DNA from: Monoplex corrugatus
Lineage: Eukaryota > Mollusca > Gastropoda > Littorinimorpha > Ranellidae
Reading direction: 5' to 3'
Assembly (NCBI GenBank): GCA_030674185.1
Contig: JAPXFY010000015.1
Coordinates: forward strand, 25,046,005-25,110,004
DNA: 64,000 nucleotides
The notes below the pieces were generated by a model that worked only from the letters and a program-made list of their open reading frames with translations, was not told where the DNA came from and did not search any database. Shown here piece by piece: positions 44,631-55,770 of this stretch. Position numbers and translations under genes: made by a program. The number at the start of each line of letters is the position of its first letter. The first letter of the stretch is position 1.

Positions 44631-44864
44631 GGTCCGTTGTGCGTTTCCAGTCGTGATGGAGTCAGTGCCGATGGATTCATCATTCTCTCCCCCTTTCGGT
44701 GAATCCTGGGAGCATCTTTCATTTAAAGAACTCGTGGCATGTTATCAAAGGCAAGGTGGGAAGCCAACCCACAAAGCCCGCAGATCTAGTCTTTCCCAGT
44801 GTCCTTCGGTCTTTCCCGAATGTCCTCCGAACTATTCCCGGAAGTCAATGGATTGACCATGTGC

Positions 44865-45462
44865 AGGTAGAAAGAAACTCTAGGGAGAGCTAGACAACAG
44901 AAGGTCTTCAGAGAAGTAACCCCCTTTAGACAAGTGTTTCGGCCCCTGAATTCCTTACACTCTCGGGGGGCCGGGCCACATCCAGGTCATGACTCCTGGA
45001 TGCCCTTCTGCTGTTGTCTATTTTTTTTTTTTTTTTTTTTTTTTCCCACGCCGGGGATCGAACCTGGGCGATTCTGCGCTTCAGAACTGCGGTACGCGGT
45101 TTTACCAATGTGCTAACGGGGCACACATCATCTGTAGGGAATTTAATCCTTATGAAGTTCACTTTTTTGGTTCCTCCTTGCCCAGATCCAGCTTGAGCTC
45201 CTTTCTGCTGCCTCTGCCATCGCTTTAAGGGCTCTAGTCCTCTTCTTCCCAGAAATGGCGAGTTGTTTCATGAGATCATAAGCGGAGGTGCCCACAAACC
45301 CTCTTGCCCCGACCTCTATGGCGAAGATTTTGACCCGCAGACCTGCTTTCTTCAGGGTGCTGGCAAGACCGGCGTATTTTTCGGTCTTGTAGATATGTGC
45401 TTCTTCCATTCTGCTTTCGTATGGCACAGTGAGTTCTATCAGAATCACTTGTTTCGAGGAGT
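44865..45462 (-). mobile_element. 5'-truncated second copy of the R2-like LINE
   Basis: 598 bp nearly identical to 41123-41711. The visible differences are a longer T-run (about 24 against 15), one extra C and little else. It encodes only the last ~100 residues of the endonuclease (stop at 45143). Divergence begins exactly at 45463 on one side and 44864 on the other, where the full-length copy's 5' end begins. The pair is therefore head-to-tail with no spacer. Confidence 0.92.
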
Positions 45463-45970
45463 ATTTTACTTTCTGGTAAAGAAAGAATTAGCAGGTGACT
45501 TGCCTTTTCGAGTGAGACAAAAAACCCTGATTCTTGAAACTAAGTTTTAAACTAAAGACATGACAAAAAGAAATTGGTATATGTTTAGAAATAGTTAACG
45601 CTGGTTTGATTCATATTTCTAAACACACGCAGAAAGGCTGCTGTGAAGCAGTTATTTTGCTTGCACATTTTGCTCAGTATCAGGTTGTGATGTTTATGCC
45701 AAGACGAACATTCATATTTTGTTATAACATTCAGTAAAATATGTACAATTTGGCACAGGTCATTGTAATCACGGGGAAACACGTGAACCTGCGGAGGAAA
45801 AAAAAGCTATTTTGAAAAAAGACTAAATATCTCTTTTGTAACCAAGGTTATTAACATATTTTATAAATTGCAAATTTATGAGAAGATGAACAGTATTTCC
45901 TCCTTCATTTCTCTCTCTCTCTCTATCTGCCATCTGCTAACATGTGAGTTCGTTATCTGCTAAAACTGGC
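45463..45970. other. unique AT-rich sequence
   Basis: No gene recognised. It provides the host flank of the truncated LINE's 5' end. Confidence 0.4.
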
Positions 45971-45977
45971 AGGAGAA

Positions 45978-45980
<3 letters not shown>

Positions 45981-46047
<67 letters not shown>

Positions 46048-46111
46048 GTACGTTCTATTTTGATTTTTCTATGGCCATCAATAAATGAAAATAAAACACA
46101 CACACATACAC

Positions 46112-46191
<80 letters not shown>

Positions 46192-46195
46192 CAAA
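45981..46195. repeat. (GA)n and (CA)n microsatellites
   Basis: Pure (GA)n to about 46042, a 50-bp unique spacer, then (CA)n from 46098. Confidence 0.95.
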
Positions 46196-46245
46196 GTCAC
46201 TTACCCCGCATAATCACCGGCATTCGTTATTACATCCATTGAAGA

Positions 46246-46700
46246 TTTTGTCGTCATGACACTGACGTTCACGAGAATGCCGTCATCAGTGACGTCCCAT
46301 CGAAAGAGCAAGGTGATCATTCCACAATTCAGACAAGAGACAAACAAGGACGAGTTAAATATGGGCAAGCTTACGTTATGCAGAGGAAACAAATCCCAAC
46401 ACTTTTCTTTCCGCAGTTCCTTGTTATTCTTGTCACCTACCACGCACCATCTCCCGAGCGCCATATCGTTTGGGTCTGCTGTAGTTTCAGTGAACCAAAC
46501 TCTCAGTGTTATTGGCCACAGGTCATTATCCAGCCAATTACGCCATATATCAGCGTGAACTGTTTAACAAAATGAATGACGCAGCATCATTGATGATCGG
46601 ACACAACAAACATTGACATCTGGTTGTGCTGCACACTGATCCTCCTCCAGCCACTTATGGGGCTCCGAAAGTCAAAGGGAACACTTCCTGGATGCTATAT
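46246..46700 (+). repeat. Rep-B copy 2
   Basis: Starts near GTCGTCATGACACTGACG and carries AGTGACGTCC, AGCAAGGTGATCATTCCACA, CTTGTCACCTACCACGCACC, GTCTGCTGTAGTTTC and CAACAAACATTGACATCTGG in Rep-B order. Confidence 0.85.
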
Positions 46701-46879
46701 ATAATATTGTCCACTACAGAGAGGTGAGGTTTCTTGTAAATCTTTGAATTGTGTTGTATTATTAATTGCAATGGTCAAACCTACCTGAAGCGACATTTTT
46801 TTTTTTTTAAAGGAGTTGGAAAGTGGGAATGTTATGTTGGATGTCACAAAACTGACCACGTTTTTCCGACTCGATCCTC

Positions 46880-47068
46880 CTGTTATGTGCGTGCGCTGCT
46901 CGCACACACTGCACACCGCACACACGCGCACACGCGACGCCCGCGCACACACGCGCACACCGCGCACACCCGCGCACACACACCGCACACACACACACAG
47001 CACGCACACGACATAAACACACACATGCACGCACGCACATGCAACATCAAACACACACACACACACAC

Positions 47069-47107
<39 letters not shown>

Positions 47108-47125
47108 GCACACACTCTCTCTCTC
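46880..47125. repeat. CA/CG-rich compound microsatellite
   Basis: CACACG and CGCACAC variants change to pure (CA)n, ending in CTCTCT. Confidence 0.9.
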
Positions 47126-47259
47126 AAGTGCTGTCTTTATATTAATTGATTACATTATAGTTCATTGATAGTTCGGGTGAGGATTGAATAAATAAAAATA
47201 CAAAAGTTTATTTGTTACACTCATAAGTAAAGAATTTCATATAACCATATTTTGGCCTT

Positions 47260-47430
47260 TTCATTATATGTGTAGGATGACATAACATGTGGATTGTATT
47301 GAGTGTGTAATATGAAACATTTGGACTATGTAGAGTGTGCGTGATGAAAGATGTGGAATGTATGGAATGTGTATGATGAAATATGTTGACAGTACAGTGT
47401 GTGTGATGAAATATGTGACCTGTACGGAGA
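47260..47430 (-). repeat. inverted outpost of the 30-bp satellite
   Basis: About five units of ATGTGGATTGTATTGAGTGTG...GATGAAATATGT type, the reverse complement of the array at 56040-57640. It runs straight into Rep-B copy 3. Confidence 0.75.
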
Positions 47431-47895
47431 GATACTGCCGTCAAAGAGAGTGCTTTCATTAGTGATGTGCTAATGAAACGAGTAATGTGATTATTCCACA
47501 ATATATACAAGAGGCAAACAAAGGCTGGGTGAACCACAAGCAAGTTTATGTCGTGCACATCAAACAAATCGCAGCCGTGTCTCTTCTCACTGTCCTGTAA
47601 ATCTTGTCACCCAGCATACGCCCATCTTGCCCACGCCATCTTGTTTAGGTGAGGCACCAGCTGTCTGTTGTAGTTTCTGTCAACCGGGCTCTCGAAAATA
47701 AAGTCTTTGTTGCCTGCCACGGTTCGTCATCCAGCCAACCACGCCATATATCACCATGCAACTTTAATGGAGTGATTTTGGTAATATCAGGGATGATCAA
47801 TCAAAACAAACATTGACATCTGCCTGCTCTGCACTCCCATACTCCTCCACCTCTGTCGTGAAGATTCGAAAGAAATGTTCCCTAGACACCATATT
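47430..47895 (+). repeat. Rep-B copy 3
   Basis: Carries TGTGATTATTCCACA, CGCCATCTTGTTTAGGTGAG, CACCAGCTGTCTGTTGTAG, AATAAAGTCTTTGTTGCC and AAACAAACATTGACATCTGC in Rep-B order. Confidence 0.85.
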
Positions 47896-48084
47896 GTGTA
47901 CACTTGAGTGATGATGCAGAGATGTGGATGGACCCTTGTAAATCTCCGACTTGTCTCGCACAAAGCCCAGTGATGAATTATGACTGAAATGGTTTGCCAA
48001 TTTTTAGGGGTGGAAAAGGTTGAAAATTCGGAGCATAATGCTAATGTTACAAACTAGAAGAATTTCCCTTAATCTTCCCACTTT

Positions 48085-48090
48085 CTCTGT

Positions 48091-48151
<61 letters not shown>

Positions 48152-48320
48152 GTCTGTCTGTCTGTCTGTCTGTCTTCTGTCTCTCTCTCTGTCTGTCTGT
48201 CTGTCTGTCTCTTTGTCCGCCTCTGTCTTTCTGTGTGTCACCACACACAGTCACACACGCACGTGTGCACGACACATGCATACACATACACAAGCGCGCG
48301 CGCGCACGCACGCACACATA
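48085..48320. repeat. (CT)n-(CTGT)n-(CA)n/(GC)n compound tract
   Basis: Ends in alternating (GC)n at 48295-48305 and leads directly into Rep-D copy 2. Confidence 0.95.
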
Positions 48321-48329
48321 TTTAAATTT

Positions 48330-48780
48330 CCAGGGGCTTCAGGTCTTATCTCCTGCAGAGTTTGCAGCCCTTGCGTGGAGGTGTCGGTGCCACGATCACG
48401 TTTAAATCATTCATCAAGTGTGGGGGGGGGGGGGGGGGGGGGGGGGACTTTTCCTGTAAATTTCAGACTTGAATCATGTTAGCCCAGATTAGTAACCAGC
48501 CCATGTTTTTAGTGGTTGCGTTGACCACTTCTTCCTTGTACGTCTGGCCAGATTGTCTCCCTTGACTCTTGAATCCCCCACTCCATCACTGCTCCGTCCT
48601 TCACATTCGAAACACCACACACACACACGCACACACACAAACACACACACACACGCGCGCGCGCGCGCGCACACACACACAGAGACATTCTCTCTCTCTC
48701 TCTCTAACCCCCTCTCCCCCCCCCCCCCCCCTAGACAATTGGTGAGATTTGTCCAAATCTGGTTTACAAGATCCAAGGTC
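48330..48780 (+). repeat. Rep-D copy 2 with expanded tracts, including G25
   Basis: Same block order as 35935-36300. An uninterrupted run of 25 G (48422-48446) replaces the GGGG of copy 1. A (CA)n-(GC)n-(CT)n-C-run stretch (48615-48732) replaces its short CACACACACC. Confidence 0.75.
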
Positions 48781-48904
48781 ATTTTCATCTGATAAAACTG
48801 GAGCCAGATGCCAAAGCTTTATGTGGGAGTTGTGTGGGATAGTTGCAGATCAGTGTCAGATGATTTGTCATTTACACATTGATAGTGGTTACTTTCTGGT
48901 GTTG

Positions 48905-49060
48905 ATGACTTTTATTGCGTTTGTATCAATGAGAGAGAGAGGGGGGAGGGAGATTGGGGAGTTAGAGGGGCAATTATTTTGATGATTACTGCTTTTGGTG
49001 TGTGTGTGTGTGTAGGGGTGGGGTGGTGATGGGGAGTTAGAGGGGCAATTATTTTTATGT
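48905..49060. repeat. local tandem duplication, ~100-bp unit
   Basis: GGGGAGTTAGAGGGGCAATT and ATTACTGCTTTTGGTGTGTG occur near 48956-49005 and again near 49031-49080, with only the GT tract between. It sits at the leading edge of Rep-C copy 2. Confidence 0.8.
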
Positions 49061-49750
49061 TTACTGCTTTTGGTGTGTGTGCGTGCGTGCGTGCGTGCGT
49101 GCGTGCGTGTGTGCGTGCGTGTGTGCGTGCGTGCGTGCGTGCATGTCTATGTGTACACATGTGTGCACATGTGTGTATACGTTTGTGCGTGTATCTGTGC
49201 GTGCATGTGCCCATATTCACATGCTTAGAAAACTTTAAAACTGCCAGTTACTTTTGTAAGTCCAGAGAATGTTGTTGTCGTTCAGATTCCAAAATATTCT
49301 TGTCACTTTTAACGAATATAACTGTCATTCAGCATGACTGGCTTGATAAATTAGTTATCCTCAGGAGGTCTCCAGTCCTTTCAAAACGAAATGATTGCTT
49401 TCAAATGTCAATTTCTTTTCCTTTTCTTGCATCTCACAGTAAATTGATACTTTGTATCCTTGCCAATTTTCAGTTGACATATGTTTTATCAGTCCTAGTG
49501 TTTTCCTCTGAACCCTAACAACAGCAAGAGAGGAGATCTATGCAAATATCTCCCAACAATCACTTAAGCTCTTGAAGAGTTTAGAAAATAAATACAAGTG
49601 GCCATTCAGTGCAAAGCAACGTGATGATCTGAACACGGACCACTCCAGCAATTAATCACCATCTTCGATCAGCCACATGACGAATTCACGATGGAGTGAC
49701 TGTCCTTGACATCAGTTGTCGCCCTTGCGTCATGACTCTTAAAGGATGGA
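48995..49750 (+). repeat. Rep-C copy 2, left part, led by GT/GC repeats
   Basis: (GT)n and (GTGC)n (48995-49205), then CACATGCTTAGAAAAC, ATCCTCAGGAGGTC, CCAGCAATTAATCACC and CACGATGGAGTGACTGTCC. It is interrupted near 49751 by the CR1-like LINE and resumes near 50888. Confidence 0.75.
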
Positions 49751-50887
49751 AACAAAAAAGAATGAATGAATGAATGAAAATTTATATCGCGCAACAAAAA
49801 TCTCCATGCTATAAAAGCATGCTCGCGGCGCACGGTGGGGGGGGAGGGGGGGGGCACAAAAACAATTCCACACAGCCTTTGCACCAACATTCATAAAGGC
49901 ATTCAAGGTATTCACATTCAAATAAGCAATCCCATACAACATTAGAAAAAGTGTGTCTTGAGACTAGATTTAAAGGATGAATGAGTCTTTTTCTCCCTGA
50001 TGCTCATGGGAAGCATGTTCCACTTGGTAGGGGCAAGGTATTTAAATTCTCGCTGACCATATCTTTTGGTTTTAACATCCCTTGTCCCAGGAACATGAAG
50101 AAGAGACTTGGAAGCAGATCTCAGACTGCGAACAGGTTTATATTCAGAAAGAAGATCTTTAAGATAAGAAGGACTACTAGAGTTGAGTGCACGGTAGGTG
50201 ATAGTTAGTAGTTTGTGATTGATGCGTTGTTGAACTGGGAGCCAGTGCAGATTCCGTAAGATGGGAGTTATGTGTTCAGTCTTCTTGCATCTAGAGATTA
50301 CTCTGGCAGCTGCGTTTTGTACAGCCTACAGACGCTGTATTTTCACCTGAGGAAGACCAGCAAGTAGACTATTACAGTAGTCTAATTTTGAGAGTACTAG
50401 TGTGACAGCAACAGTCTTAGCAGCTTGATCCACAACGGCTCTCTCTATAAGTTTTGAAAGAAATGGCAAGTTCGAAACTGGACGGTAATTATTTAGGATC
50501 TCAGGGTCTAAACCAGGCTTTTTGAGTAGTGGTTTGACAATAGCTTGCTTAAGAGGTTTGGGTACGGTTCCCGACTGAAGGCTGAGATTTATGATTTCCT
50601 GAATTACAGGAAGCAGAATGTCCGAAAATTCTAGAAGGAGTGTTGTCGGAATTGGATCTACAGCTGCAGTGGTTGGTTTGGACTTATACAACAGTTTCTG
50701 GATGGTTTCAAGTGAGATGGGCTCAAAATCAGACATTGCATCAGGCCCACAAGCAGAGGATGCAGCAGTTAGATTGTGATGAATTTGTGGGAAAGTCTGC
50801 ATGATTTTCTGAATCTTGTCAAAAAAGAACTCTGAGAATGCGTTTGCAGCTTCTTCAGAAGGTAGATCAGGAAAAGATCAAGAACGC
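49751..50887 (-). mobile_element. CR1-like LINE, 5'-truncated and internally deleted, nested in Rep-C
   Basis: On the minus strand it holds part of ORF2, a 3' UTR and a tail of ATTC/GAAT repeats at 49764-49779 (AATGAATGAATGAATG on plus), as in CR1-group elements. The flanks on the two sides are consecutive parts of Rep-C, as shown by the uninterrupted copies at 37060-38015 and 57640-58545. Confidence 0.85.
49950..50875 (-). pseudogene. CR1-like ORF2 remnant lacking the RT catalytic core
   Basis: From about 50875 leftwards the frame reads through DLPSEEAANAFSEFFFDKI and the LINE motif NNYRPVSNLPFLSKLIERAV. It then passes directly to TLVLSKLDYCNSLLAGLP, which in CR1 elements lies after the RT domain. 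The entire catalytic palm with the YADD motif is missing without loss of frame. A TAG follows QRL at 50326-50328, after which the same frame continues through AVQNAAARVISRCKKTEHIT, LHWLPVQQRI and KWNMLPMSIREKKTHSSFKS to HFF and a true stop near 49950. It encodes no active enzyme. Confidence 0.85.
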
Positions 50888-51095
50888 TTATGGAGTGGTT
50901 ACGTCATAAAATGATGACGTATGTCAGTCAGAGAAGTGATGACACAATGTCAGACGATCCCAGTCAGGCACGCCCAAATGTGCATAGTCATTGTAAGCGG
51001 ATTGGTGAGAGCACAGAGTGGAGAAAAATAGAAACCAGACTTTGACCAGTGGCATTGCTGTAAGTTGGGAGTTTCTATTGTTGACTTTTCCAACG
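50888..51095 (+). repeat. Rep-C copy 2, right part
   Basis: GATGACACAATGTCAGACGATCC, then CATAGTCATTGTAAGCGG and AGTGGAGAAAAATAGAAACC, matching 37865-38015. Confidence 0.75.
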
Positions 51096-51254
51096 TGGTC
51101 TTAGGCGGGATGCTGGATCTTGTGGACTTTGTGAAACGTGTTGCGATATTGTTAAAACGTAGGCTGGAGCAGAGTCAAGCGAACGTTCTCTTTAATAATA
51201 CACGGATTTGAATCGGCGACATTGCATCAAAAATTCCCAGTTTGCAACTGTTTA

Positions 51255-51264
51255 ATCTTTCTCT

Positions 51265-51296
<32 letters not shown>

Positions 51297-51302
51297 CTCT
51301 CT

Positions 51303-51343
<41 letters not shown>

Positions 51344-51574
51344 TCTCTCTCTGCTCTTGTCTTTATCTCTCTCTCCCCCCTCCCCTTTGCTCTCTCTGTC
51401 CTGCTCTCATTTTTTTCTTTTCTCTACCTCTGTGTTTCGATTGGGATTGAAAATGTGCAATAACATTTCTATGCTCATTTATACAGCCTTGAAATAACCA
51501 TATCAACTCAACATTTATTTTGCAGGTATGATTTCCTCTCTTTCCTGTCTCTGTCTGTCTGTCTGTCCTCTTTC

Positions 51575-51614
<40 letters not shown>

Positions 51615-51670
51615 CTCTCTCTCCCCCCTCTCTCTCCCCTCCCTTTCCCTCTCTGCTTTCCCCTCTCCTG
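51255..51670. repeat. (CT)n-rich blocks
   Basis: Two pyrimidine-rich blocks (51255-51425 and 51536-51670), separated by unique sequence. Confidence 0.9.
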
Positions 51671-51719
51671 TTCCTTCTGTCTCCCTATTTCTGCATGCAT
51701 TAATATTTTAATGTTTTCG

Positions 51720-51787
<68 letters not shown>

Positions 51788-51858
51788 AGTGTGTGTGTGT
51801 GAGTGAGTGATGCATACCTTTTCAGCATTCACATCATTTACCGCGCGTAAGTGCGTGC

Positions 51859-51915
<57 letters not shown>

Positions 51916-51935
51916 GTGTGTGTGTGTGTGTGTGT
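51720..51935. repeat. two (GT)n microsatellites
   Basis: 51720-51800 and 51855-51935, with a unique 50-bp spacer. Confidence 0.95.
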
Positions 51936-51939
51936 ATAA

Positions 51940-52465
51940 GCACGCTTTTATGTAAGTATGTCTCTGTGTGTATGTAAGCGTGTGTATACGCATGCGAATA
52001 TTTGTGTGTAAAACGACTTATGTGCTGCGTAAATAAGCGTTTTAGTGTTACTGAAAGTTCATGTGAAATGCTTTTGTGTGCTTTTTTCCCCTCAGTAAAA
52101 GACAGTTTCTTCATTTTTCATTCATGTGTAAATTTACTCTAATAACTGTCTCACATACTATAGCAAAAGTGTTTTTAAAGAAGGCTGCCATTATCACAGC
52201 CGTGACTGACACGAAAAGGTGTGTATGGACAAGAAAACCCACACACTACAGTACGGAGTGATAAACACAATGTAGTGTAATACAGTGTAGTACAATACAA
52301 CATATTACAACAACAGAACAGAATACAATACAGTATAATGCAATGTAATACAATGCAGTAAGATTCAGTAGAACACGAGTGTAGTTGAAACTGATAACCT
52401 GATGCTTACTTCTATTCCACGTTTCGTCTAAATGATCAGCATGAAACCTCTAAGGGAATCAACTT
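51940..52465. other. AT-rich sequence with an (ACAAT)-type tract
   Basis: 52265-52370 is rich in ACAATACA/GTAATACA-type phrases. No gene recognised. Confidence 0.4.
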
Positions 52466-52469
52466 GGTT

Positions 52470-52785
52470 CTAATCTGTCATTGACAAAGACTTTATCTTG
52501 GCGAGCCTGTGTGGCAAAAACTACAGCAGACAGCTGGTGCCTGACCTAAAGAAGATGGCGCAGGCAGGATGGTGTGTGCTAGGTGACAAAAGTTACGTGG
52601 CAATGAGGAGATAAGCGTGCTGAGATTTGTTTGGCCTGCATGTCATAAACTTGCGGTTGTTCATCCAGTCCATGCTTGCCCCTTGCCTGGATTGCCCAGT
52701 GATCACCTTGCTCCTTCCATTAACAAGTCATTGACGACAGCACGTTGACTGACGTCAGCATCATGACTACAAAACCTTCAAAGGG
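52470..52785 (-). repeat. Rep-B copy 4 (inverted, truncated)
   Basis: The reverse complement carries AGCAAGGTGATCAC, GCCATCTTCTTTAGGTCAG, CACCAGCTGTCTGCTGTAG and AAAGTCTTTGTC. It lacks the ...AACATTGACATCTGC end. It contains TGACGTCA at 52750-52757 and AAGATGGCG at 52553-52561. Confidence 0.85.
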
Positions 52786-52789
52786 AGGT

Positions 52790-53430
52790 ATTGATGAATG
52801 GTGGTAATAATACTACAGTAAGTGGCTGGGTTGCACTGTTATCAATCTAAAAACAGAAAATCAGTAAAATCAAGCAAAACTAATTGTGTATTCAGGTTCT
52901 GTCTGTCTGGCTTTGCCCCCCTACATCTGTCTGTCTCTTTTTCTCTGTCTGTCTGTCTGTCTGTCTGTCTGTTCTTTTCCCCTTGCCCCTCTCTTTTGAT
53001 CAAAATTGTTGTTTTACTTCTTCTGATTCTTTTTTTCCTTTTGTTTTGTTTTTGAGGAGAAGCATTTGTTCATTGCTTGAATTCAACTACCTGCACACAG
53101 TGATGAAGAAAGGGCAGAGGTAGAAAGTGAGGATGCGATGAGAAAAGAAAACTGAGAAAACCAGAAACAGGAAGTGAGAGATAAGATGAAAGCATTCTAT
53201 GTTTATGAGGACAATTTGTATATACTAAGATACGCGTAGCAGACCTTATACGCACATCTTTTCATTGCTGAAGTGCGCTATATCGTATTTTGAGTTTAAA
53301 AATACTTAGTGGATGGCTCAAAGGTCACGTACGAAACTAAGCGGTATAGCCGTGTGCTGAAATCATCCTAAAGTTAAGATGTACCCTTGGATTGGCTGTG
53401 AATGTCTTGAGTGCGTGAATGCTATGCTAG
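52790..53430. other. unique sequence with a (CTGT)n patch
   Basis: (CTGT)n at 52947-52970. Nothing else recognised. Confidence 0.4.
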
Positions 53431-53432
53431 CA

Positions 53433-53437
<5 letters not shown>

Positions 53438-53499
<62 letters not shown>

Positions 53500-53555
53500 G
53501 AGTGTGAGAGAGAGAGAGAGACACAGAAGAGAGAGAGAGAGTGAGAGAGATGAGA
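53438..53555. repeat. (GT)n-(GA)n microsatellite
   Basis: Pure (GT)n to 53499, then GA-rich to about 53555. Confidence 0.95.
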
Positions 53556-53559
53556 GATG

Positions 53560-54265
53560 GCTTAGTGCCATTGATGCGGTTTTGTAGTGAATATCCAAAC
53601 ACATTTGCCTATTTGGTTGCTACAATTTGAAAGTGTCTGTGGGTTGTAATTAAATCAATAACAGAGTGAGTATATTCAAACTTTTGCGGTTAATTAGTAC
53701 ATTCTGTTATAAGTGATACCACATAATTTCAATTATGTACCTGCATTCTTTTCTTATTTTTCTCAATCTTTAGAAATGGTCAGTATAGAGATTATATTGA
53801 AAGACGCAGTGGCCAGAACAGAATGAGGCTCCTGTTTGCTGTGTTACATCTAGGCCTTGCTTAAGGTGGAACACCACTACAACTGAAAGAAAGGAACATT
53901 CATTCTAAAATATCGTTAACTGGCTATACCTCTATTCACAAAAGCTATAAAACGAAAGGAAAAGGGAGAGGGAAATCACATTTAACAGAGAATAACGAAC
54001 ATTATAGTTGTATTCTAAAAATAGTATCTAGCAATTGTTCATATTATTATTATATTCATTACAATTAAAAAAAGAAAGAAACAAATAAACATTATACAGA
54101 TAGACTAGCAGAAACGTACAGAACACAGACGAAAATCAAAACAAAACCAAAACAAACAAATAAACAAAAAACTATGCATCCATGTGAAGTGAATCTAGGA
54201 TGAGTAATACAGTTTTGCTATGTCATCATCAGTAACAATAACACAAAGGCTACGTGTGAATTTGA
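53560..54265. other. unique AT-rich sequence
   Basis: No gene or repeat family recognised. Confidence 0.4.
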
Positions 54266-54279
54266 GGGAGGGAGGGAGG

Positions 54280-54338
<59 letters not shown>
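54266..54338. repeat. (GGGA)n-(GA)n tract
   Basis: GGGA repeats followed by pure (GA)n. Confidence 0.95.
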
Positions 54339-54341
<3 letters not shown>

Positions 54342-54639
54342 TTTTCCAGTTGTAGAAGTTCCTCGTTAGAAAACCTTTCTTTTTTCAAACTTGTCCTTGC
54401 TTATATGCTGGGTATTTTCATGACTTACAGGATCGTTGACAGCACTGACAGGTGGGCCCACATTGGGGTGGGCGTTGGCTTTAGTTTTACAGTACCCAGA
54501 AACACTCTTGCTTCAATTTAATTCTCTTCCATATCTAAAGATAAATATCAACAAGGATTTGCAAGGAACCACATCGCCATATAATTCCAGAGCGTTCCCT
54601 TTTAATTCCAGGACCCTCCAGCAGACGCTGGGGTAGTGT

Positions 54640-55075
54640 GAGAGTGCATGGCAAGCAGATGTCAATGCTTGTTGTGTTTGATCATCACTTATGCTGCCTC
54701 GCTTGCTTCGGTAAAGGTTTTATGTGATGGGTGGCGCGGATGGTTAGATGACGATCCATGACCAATAACAAAGACATTATGTTGAAGAGCCTGATTGACA
54801 GAACTACAGCAGACAGCTGGTGCCTCACCTAAACAAGATGGCGCAGGCAAGATAGCGTGTGCTAAGTGACTAGGTTTACGCAGAATTGAGGACAGAAGCA
54901 TGCTGGCGATTCTTTGGTCTGCATAATATAAACTTGCCCATAGTTCACCCAGCGCTTGTTTGCATCTCGCCCTGATTGTGGAAAAATCATCTTGCTCGTT
55001 TCATCACTACGTCATTGATGACGGAAGTCTGTTTGACGTCAGTCTCATGACGAAGAAATGTTCAAAGGAAGGCAG
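54640..55075 (-). repeat. Rep-B copy 5 (inverted, full length)
   Basis: The reverse complement begins near CTTCGTCATGAGACTGACGT and runs the whole Rep-B order to CAAACACAACAAGCATTGAC and ATCTGCTTGCCATGCACTC. It contains TGACGTCA at 55034-55041 and AAGATGGCG at 54835-54843. It is the best inverted reference copy. Confidence 0.85.
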
Positions 55076-55155
55076 TAAGGAGTCATGGTGATGATGGTAG
55101 GGTTAATTGCTGGATACTGGTTTTATAAGGAAGAAAAATAAAAAATAGGAAAACC

Positions 55156-55157
<2 letters not shown>

Positions 55158-55212
<55 letters not shown>

Positions 55213-55256
55213 TCTCTCTCTTTCCCTCGCCTCCTCCCTCCCTTCCCTCTCTCTCA
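55158..55256. repeat. (CT)n microsatellite
   Basis: Near-pure CT, then CCCT-rich sequence. Confidence 0.95.
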
Positions 55257-55389
55257 CAAAAGCGAAGAATGAATTTGTTAGGGAAAAGAATAAGCATATA
55301 GTTGAGTTTTAACAAGTATAAAAATTTTAAACACATAGCTTTTGCAACAATCAGTATGTAACTAGCATAACACACTCACAGCATGCCCA

Positions 55390-55410
55390 CAAACACACAC
55401 ACACACCACG

Positions 55411-55444
<34 letters not shown>

Positions 55445-55448
55445 CACA

Positions 55449-55492
<44 letters not shown>

Positions 55493-55561
55493 ACACACAC
55501 ACACACACACAACACACACACACACACACACGTACACACACACACACACACACACACACGT

Positions 55562-55593
<32 letters not shown>

Positions 55594-55686
55594 ACCCCAC
55601 TACACACACACACACACGTATACACACACACACACACACAACACCACACACACACACACACACACGCACAAACACATTGCACACAA

Positions 55687-55739
<53 letters not shown>

Positions 55740-55770
55740 CACACACACCACAAAACACAAACACACACGT
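55390..55770. repeat. long (CA)n microsatellite with regular ACGTAC interruptions
   Basis: CA repeats broken by ACGTAC at about 55448, 55529, 55558, 55617 (CGTATA) and 55687. Confidence 0.95.

Larger units (their letters stand above)
41123..44864 (-). mobile_element. R2/NeSL-like non-LTR retrotransposon, near full length
   Basis: The ~3.74-kb minus-strand element has a short 5' leader (44864-44631), a zinc-finger segment (44630-44085), an RT-endonuclease frame (44058-41392) and a ~270-bp 3' region. The 3' border is fixed by comparison with the second copy: the two are identical from 41123 and 44865 rightwards and diverge just outside. Its 5' end abuts the 3' end of a truncated copy at 44865-45462. 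The 3' region holds a tRNA-like block and a SINE-like tail. A zinc finger at the N end, a central RT and a C-terminal restriction-like endonuclease define the early-branching R2/NeSL/Hero group; the exact clade was not tested. Confidence 0.88.

Noticed and set aside
41512..44856. Plus-strand open frames opposite the R2-like LINE (for example 42722-43309 and 44236-44856)
   Set aside because: They are antisense shadows of the minus-strand RT and zinc-finger frames. No domain is recognisable in them.
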